A stretch of DNA of 64,000 bases from Emergomyces orientalis. Its lineage: Eukaryota; Ascomycota; Eurotiomycetes; Onygenales; Ajellomycetaceae. The position numbers were made by a program, and so were the translations under genes. The notes beneath the pieces are model-generated. The model searched no databases. It saw nothing but the letters and a program-made list of their open reading frames with translations, and was not told where the DNA came from. Shown piece by piece: positions 59,201 to 64,000 of this stretch; positions within the stretch are counted from its first letter, which is position 1; every line of letters starts with the position of its first letter. The DNA lies in assembly GCA_002110485.1 (NCBI GenBank), contig MOWL01000046.1, forward strand, positions 310,001-374,000, written 5' to 3'.

Positions 59201-60462
59201 AAGTTCTTGAAGTGAGAAATATCAAAATACTCTTACTTCTTCTTTCTACTGCCTTAACTTACAAATGGGGATGTTAAGAAATATATATTCCTCTCCTTTC
59301 TTTTACACTGAATCAATCTTAGTAACTATATTTAGTTTGCAGACATCCGTATTAATTATAATAAGACACTCAATAAATACTGAAGGAACAGACAATGACA
59401 TCTCTGTCAGCTTTCTCTGTTGTGATCTTTCTTTCTTGTTTTGCTGTTCTTGTATTTCTTTTATTTTTCTAATTGCCATCGCTGAAGTGCAAAATCAAAT
59501 AGAAATAACCAGTTGCAAAGCCCCTTTATGGAAAACACAATATAATCCCATCAAGACATCACCATTATTGAATTAGGTCATAATGTCCATTTAACATGCC
59601 TCAAAATTTCAAAGAAAGCAATTTGGTGGAAGCTTCCATGCATATGAAAAAGTCACCAGGACACTTTTTAAAAGTGGCGTCCCTGCTTCCTTGTCATTAT
59701 CATGCAAGGGACATACATGCATGTTAAAACCCAAAGAACAAAGCAATCTGCTTATTCATTCTCCATTTGAATTCCAACCTATGCAAGTCAACTGGTAAGA
59801 AGCTGATTGGGAGCTGGATCTCAATTGATGGTTGGTGGCCGATATGGATTTCGAACAGGACCAAGCGTTGCGGGCCGTTCCGGTGATATGACGACCACGG
59901 CAAGTTTGAGTGTCAGGCAGGGAGGGCTGGATTGGCTCGGAAATTGATAATAGATGAGGGCTCCGTTTAGAGAAACGATTGATTCACCGAGCCAGAGCAG
60001 AGAATGGTCATCATGGATACATCTCCCAGCAAAGAAGGAGAGAACACTATTGAGCCAGGGAAAGGGAGAACAATTATTAGCTAGTTTTGCATTCGTGCAT
60101 TGGTACGACCAAAACAAGTTAAAGCTAGTCCAGGCTGCATTTTATCTGAAATTGGATTTGGTGAACCATAGATTCAACCGCAAACTTTCTATAAACTAAC
60201 AATACAATAACAATATCGAGTTTGGTGAAGTTTGAATATAGAATCAAAATTTGCTAATGTGCTAATGTGCTAATGTGCTGAAGAAAGAATTAAATTCGCA
60301 GTGTAAATTAAAAGATAATATTTGCTTTTATACAAACACAAATATCTATTAACAGATGTCAGCCGAATTCAGTGAAGAATGTTGCATGGAACTCATCAGT
60401 CCCAGAATTAGAACACTCAACTGCCCGCATGGCCAAAAAAAAAAATTTAAAAAAATAAAAAT
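56284..60462. other. 4.2-kb gene-poor AT-rich region
   Basis: Promoter of PDA1 at the left, then AT-rich sequence with stop-riddled frames. Small open frames (56745..56978, 58652..58849, 59265..59576) show no recognisable domain. A triple 8-bp tandem lies at 60252..60275. Possibly a decayed element or a species-specific spacer. I cannot identify any gene. Confidence 0.55.
60252..60275. repeat. TGCTAATG tandem repeat, three copies
   Basis: Three exact copies of TGCTAATG followed by a partial TGCTGAAG. Confidence 0.9.
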
Positions 60463-62559
60463 CTATATCTTTGGGTAACAACTGAGACGGCTATCATTCG
60501 AATCGGCTCCGACACAATGATGGCACGTTAACAGATTATTGGGATCCACCTCCTTCTTGATCCGGAGGAGCCGGTCATAATTCGCCCGTCCCCAAAAGCT
60601 GTCGATATGATTTGGCTCGTAGGCATCGGCTTCGTTTTGATAGGCACCGCCGTCCGGGGTAATGTTGCGCAGTGGTTGTACCATTCCGCTAGCCTGTCTG
60701 AAACGATCGACGAAGAATTCGGGGGGATGTTCGGTCTGGCCGTCGAAATCCCAGGCTGTCTGCATCACAACATGCCAAATTGCCTTTCTCTTTTCATTTT
60801 ATCCATATGTTAGTGGCAGGGGAAACGAAAATGAGAAGGAAGGGAGGGAATGGAAGAGATGCCCACCCATGCAGGAGTGACTGATGCTTCTCCAGGGCCT
60901 CCAGGTTGGTCTGACTCGGGCAAGTCAAATGCATAAGGTGTAACCATGTTTAGACCGTAGCGCATATTCGAAAGCACCTCTGTAAGCTCCTGACGCTTGC
61001 CTTTATTTTTGAAGTTCTTGTCTGTAACAAGACGAGAGGCCTGCGCGATGGAGATACCGTTTACGAGCGCACCAATGTATTGGATCGCAGGGGTCTGGAG
61101 AAATTCCCAGTAGTTTGCAACGGTCGTCACATCCACTCCGTAGCGAAGGGTACCATCGTTACGAGGCAGGGCGTAGTCTATCAGTGGTTTCATCGATAGT
61201 TTTGCTTTGTCAAGAGTGAGTTTCGGCGTGATCGCCAACATGATGCTAGACCCGTCTCCTAGGCCGGCGACATATCCTCCCCAGCCGTCTTCCGCCCATT
61301 TCACACCGTTTTCCACGAGTATGGTCGTCACCTCCTTGTCCAAAGAAGCCTTTTTAAAGGCGATAACTGCCATCTTTTAAGTGGGAAACGTTCATCGTCA
61401 GCATAACAGCATTGGCGGAGAAAAGGCGTCACCGATAACATAAGATTCACTCACTTGCAAGGGCGTTTCAGGAAAGACGCGGGCCGTGGTTTCTGTTATC
61501 ACACCGAATGTGGCACCGCCACCACCACGGACTGCAAAGAAAATGTCCTGGTTCTGGCACCGATTGGCTGTGATATAGGTCCCGTTGGGTAAAACGACTT
61601 TCATTTGAATGACATTGTCAACACCAAGACCATGAGCAGGAGTAAGGAGGCTGTGGCCACCACCAGTAATATACCCTCCCGATGCCCCCACCGTTGGGCA
61701 AGCTCCACCTAACGCCTTGGGGGAACAGGTTAGTAAAGGAAAGCTTGCCTGATATAGACGCCCTGAGAGTAGAGAGTGAACCATATATCACGTACCATGT
61801 ATCCATTTCGGTGAGCAAACTCATATATGCCCTGGAAACCCTGACCAGCGCCATATGTTATAACAGGACCAGAACACGCCTTACACTTATCCGCTTTGAA
61901 GCTTTTGCTCAATTTAATTGGGGGCTGGAGATTGTGTGTCCTGTAGATGACAAAGTCGAGTAGATTCAACAAGTTAGATGCCCGGATGTCCCAATGGAAG
62001 TGGAAGAGTTATTATCGTACCAAAGGGCTAAGCTATGAGCACCCGCACTGCGGCCTTTAAAGTCGTGCCCGGTATTCTTAACCACCACTGGGACATTATG
62101 CTTTGCAGCGAACTTCAATCCCGCCTGGATGTCCGAAACTTTCCGCACATCGATGTAATAGTCCGGTACGTTGCCTTGATAGCAGGTGGCGTCATTCACC
62201 AGCAATTTGGTGAGCGGACACCCGTGTCCATCCGTCATGCATGTCCCATGGTATGGGTTGTGATATCCAGCAGGTTGCGACGAGATAAAATCGACATTGC
62301 GCCGGTTGTCCTGTGCGATTTTACAAACTGCTTGGTCGGGGGTGTGGGGGGGCTGCGTCGGGCCATGGCTATCTGCCTCGTACCTTAGGTAACAAGGGGC
62401 CGCAAGCGGCTGTAAGACACCGAGTCGACCCTCAACACTTGCATTGAGAGCCTGCCAGTCGGCACCAGAAACATCGGCGATTCCAGGGGCAGGTAATGCA
62501 AACGAAGGCAACGCATTGGCCAGCGTTAGCAGTAGCAGACTAGATTTGCGAGTAAACAT
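60463..62559 (-). CDS. secreted FAD-linked oxidase, berberine-bridge-enzyme type
   Basis: Exons 62021..62559, 61796..61940, 61455..61715, 60867..61373 and 60463..60789 give 592 residues. A signal peptide is visible (MFTRKSSLLLLTLANALPSFALPAP). An upstream in-frame ATG at 62578..62580 would add seven residues. The FAD-binding PCMH-type domain begins KVSDIQAGLKFAAKHNVPVVVKNTGHD (predicted 8-alpha-histidyl FAD), then ALGGACPTVGASGGYITGGGHSLL, where Cys may form the second covalent link. NRCQNQDIFFAVRGGGGATFGVIT is the substrate-domain hinge. The C-terminal BBE segment is NYDRLLRIKKEVDPNNLLTCHHCVGAD. Such enzymes oxidise sugars, alkaloids or secondary metabolites. The substrate is unknown and no cluster partner lies in the window. 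Confidence 0.92.
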
Positions 62560-64000
62560 AGCTGCCTCAGTCAAGTACATAGAGGTAGCTTGAAGAAGGA
62601 AAGAGGGAAACGACAGGAAAAAGCCCAATTTTCAAGGCTTTAAAGCATCTAGATATAGAAACAGAAGGCGGAAAATGGGCGGACGGCAATCTCCTCCTTT
62701 CCAGCCCAAAGTCATGTTCCAACCCACTTTAAGGCGGTTGCAGCGGGTCTAAGACACTAGGGCCCCGACACATCCATTTTCAACTTCTCCATCTTCATGG
62801 CGCGTGTAATCCTCAATAAACTCCATGGAGTCTTTACAATCATGGAAAAAAAATGTCTTGAAAGGCTGCAGCCTATTTCCCAAGTAAATCCTTCGACCAG
62901 TATTCGCAGCGTTAGTGGACAATTCACAGTTTCGTAAGACTGCATCCGAGGACATTCCAAAAAATACCCTCTGGATGGCCAGGTAATTCCAAGAGATGGT
63001 CAAGCTTCCAGGCCAGCTGGCTGCTGCTACTGCCAAGTTCGCTCAGCCCTCAGCGACCCCACTAAAGCATCTAAAACATTGGACAGGTTCAGAGGGGGCA
63101 TGTATTATTATTGGTGTCGCGTATTGAACTCCCAGGGTTGAGCTGTTTGACGTCGCTTGTTCCTAGATTTGGAGCCGGCCCCGGCTTCGGTGATGGAGAT
63201 ACTAATGATCCATGTGGGCTATGCTCTTTCGGGAGCACCAAGGTCTATGCGAAATTGCTCTATCTTACCACAGCCCTTAGCCGATCAACTACCTAGGGTG
63301 CCCCTGTTGTCCCGCGGCAGGGCTAGTGAGAACATGAGATCCAATAGACGAGGAGCTAAAATAATAAATAGTAAATAAATATGAGACGAAGGGTGGACGA
63401 AGGAAATAGCGTCGAAAGATTCCATGTTTGCATGTTTTCTTGTGGCCGTGGAACGAAGCGTATCGATAATGAAGGTGATATATGATGTATTTGTTCACGT
63501 TCAACGGCGCATTTGATGGAGGTGGAGTTGGCTGTTGTGCTTTGAAGGTGGCGGTGTTATAAGTTTTTGAAAGCAAAAGAACCAGCTTATCCACAAGAGA
63601 AGATCAAAAAAATTATGGGAAGGAAGAAAAACATCTGCCGATATCACGGTATCAGAGTTCCATTATGGTCATGGAAAATGTTTGCCGCCCAACCCCTGTC
63701 ATATTTTGGCTTCTGATATCCCGCCGTCCTTTTCTCAGCGTACGCAGTAATAAGAGTGTTCGACATAACGTGCTGAGAAATTGATACCACAACCCAATCC
63801 AACAATAGCGTTACCTACAGAGATCAGAAAAGGAGCGCCGTTTCAACCGCCATGTAATGGGATACCCTCCCTTTTCAATTCTTAAGTCAACACCTCCGCA
63901 ACTTAGTTTTCTGTTTTTTTGAGCATGCATTTAGCCAGGGATGATTACCAGGATTATTAATATTGATCCATGGAAGAAACGCTGGTGAAAAGTAAAAATA
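62560..64000. other. right-edge intergenic, no gene seen
   Basis: Promoter of the oxidase, then AT-rich sequence. A 101-codon minus-strand frame (63289..63594) has no recognisable feature. Confidence 0.5.

Noticed and set aside
63289..63594. 101-codon minus-strand frame
   Set aside because: No recognisable feature, AT-rich edge region, no splice context.

Overview
The window is nuclear DNA of a filamentous ascomycete (Pezizomycotina). Most genes carry short introns of about 50-130 nt with GT...CTAAC/CTNAC...AG signals. Proteins have long Ser/Pro/Gln-rich disordered segments, and intergenic DNA is AT-rich with homopolymers and microsatellites. The gene families and their look suggest Eurotiomycetes, probably Onygenales (Histoplasma/Blastomyces/Emmonsia relatives). 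The order-level placement is inference. I see no plasmid, phage, CRISPR, rRNA or convincing tRNA feature.

Layout from left to right (strand): VOC/glyoxalase-fold protein (-); Edc4/Ge-1-like mRNA decapping scaffold (-); possible small membrane protein (+, weak); NLR-like protein with an N-terminal serine-esterase domain, NACHT ATPase and beta-propeller (-), carrying a one-base frameshift at the esterase nucleophile motif; fructosamine-3-kinase family protein (+); MFS transporter (-); tRNA deaminase subunit Tad3 (-); Pho80-type cyclin (-); Gid5/Vid28 armadillo subunit of the GID E3 ligase (+); omega-like glutathione S-transferase with a 5-nt micro-exon (-); C2H2 zinc-finger protein (+); CTDK-I cyclin Ctk2 (+); CDP-diacylglycerol synthase Cds1 (-); ATRIP/Rad26/UvsD checkpoint protein (+); conserved orphan protein (+); secreted glycerophosphodiester phosphodiesterase (-); mitochondrial ribosomal protein uS4m/Nam9 (+); SANT/Myb-like polyQ/H protein (+); pyruvate dehydrogenase E1 alpha (-); a 4.2 kb gene-poor AT-rich stretch; secreted BBE-type FAD oxidase (-).

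Most of this is conserved housekeeping sequence: mRNA decay, tRNA editing, Pol II CTD phosphorylation, phospholipid synthesis, DNA damage checkpoint, mitochondrial translation and pyruvate oxidation. The genes do not form an operon or an obvious biosynthetic cluster. Two parts look accessory: the NLR locus (10.1-15.3 kb), whose domain plan matches fungal non-self recognition proteins, and the secreted oxidase at the right end. Phosphate-related genes occur twice (Pho80-type cyclin, secreted phosphodiesterase), each with CACGTG elements upstream.

For each spliced gene below I derived exon junctions by hand from splice signals, reading-frame phase and protein continuity. In every intact case the exon lengths sum to a multiple of three. 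The NLR gene is the only one that fails this test, by exactly one base.
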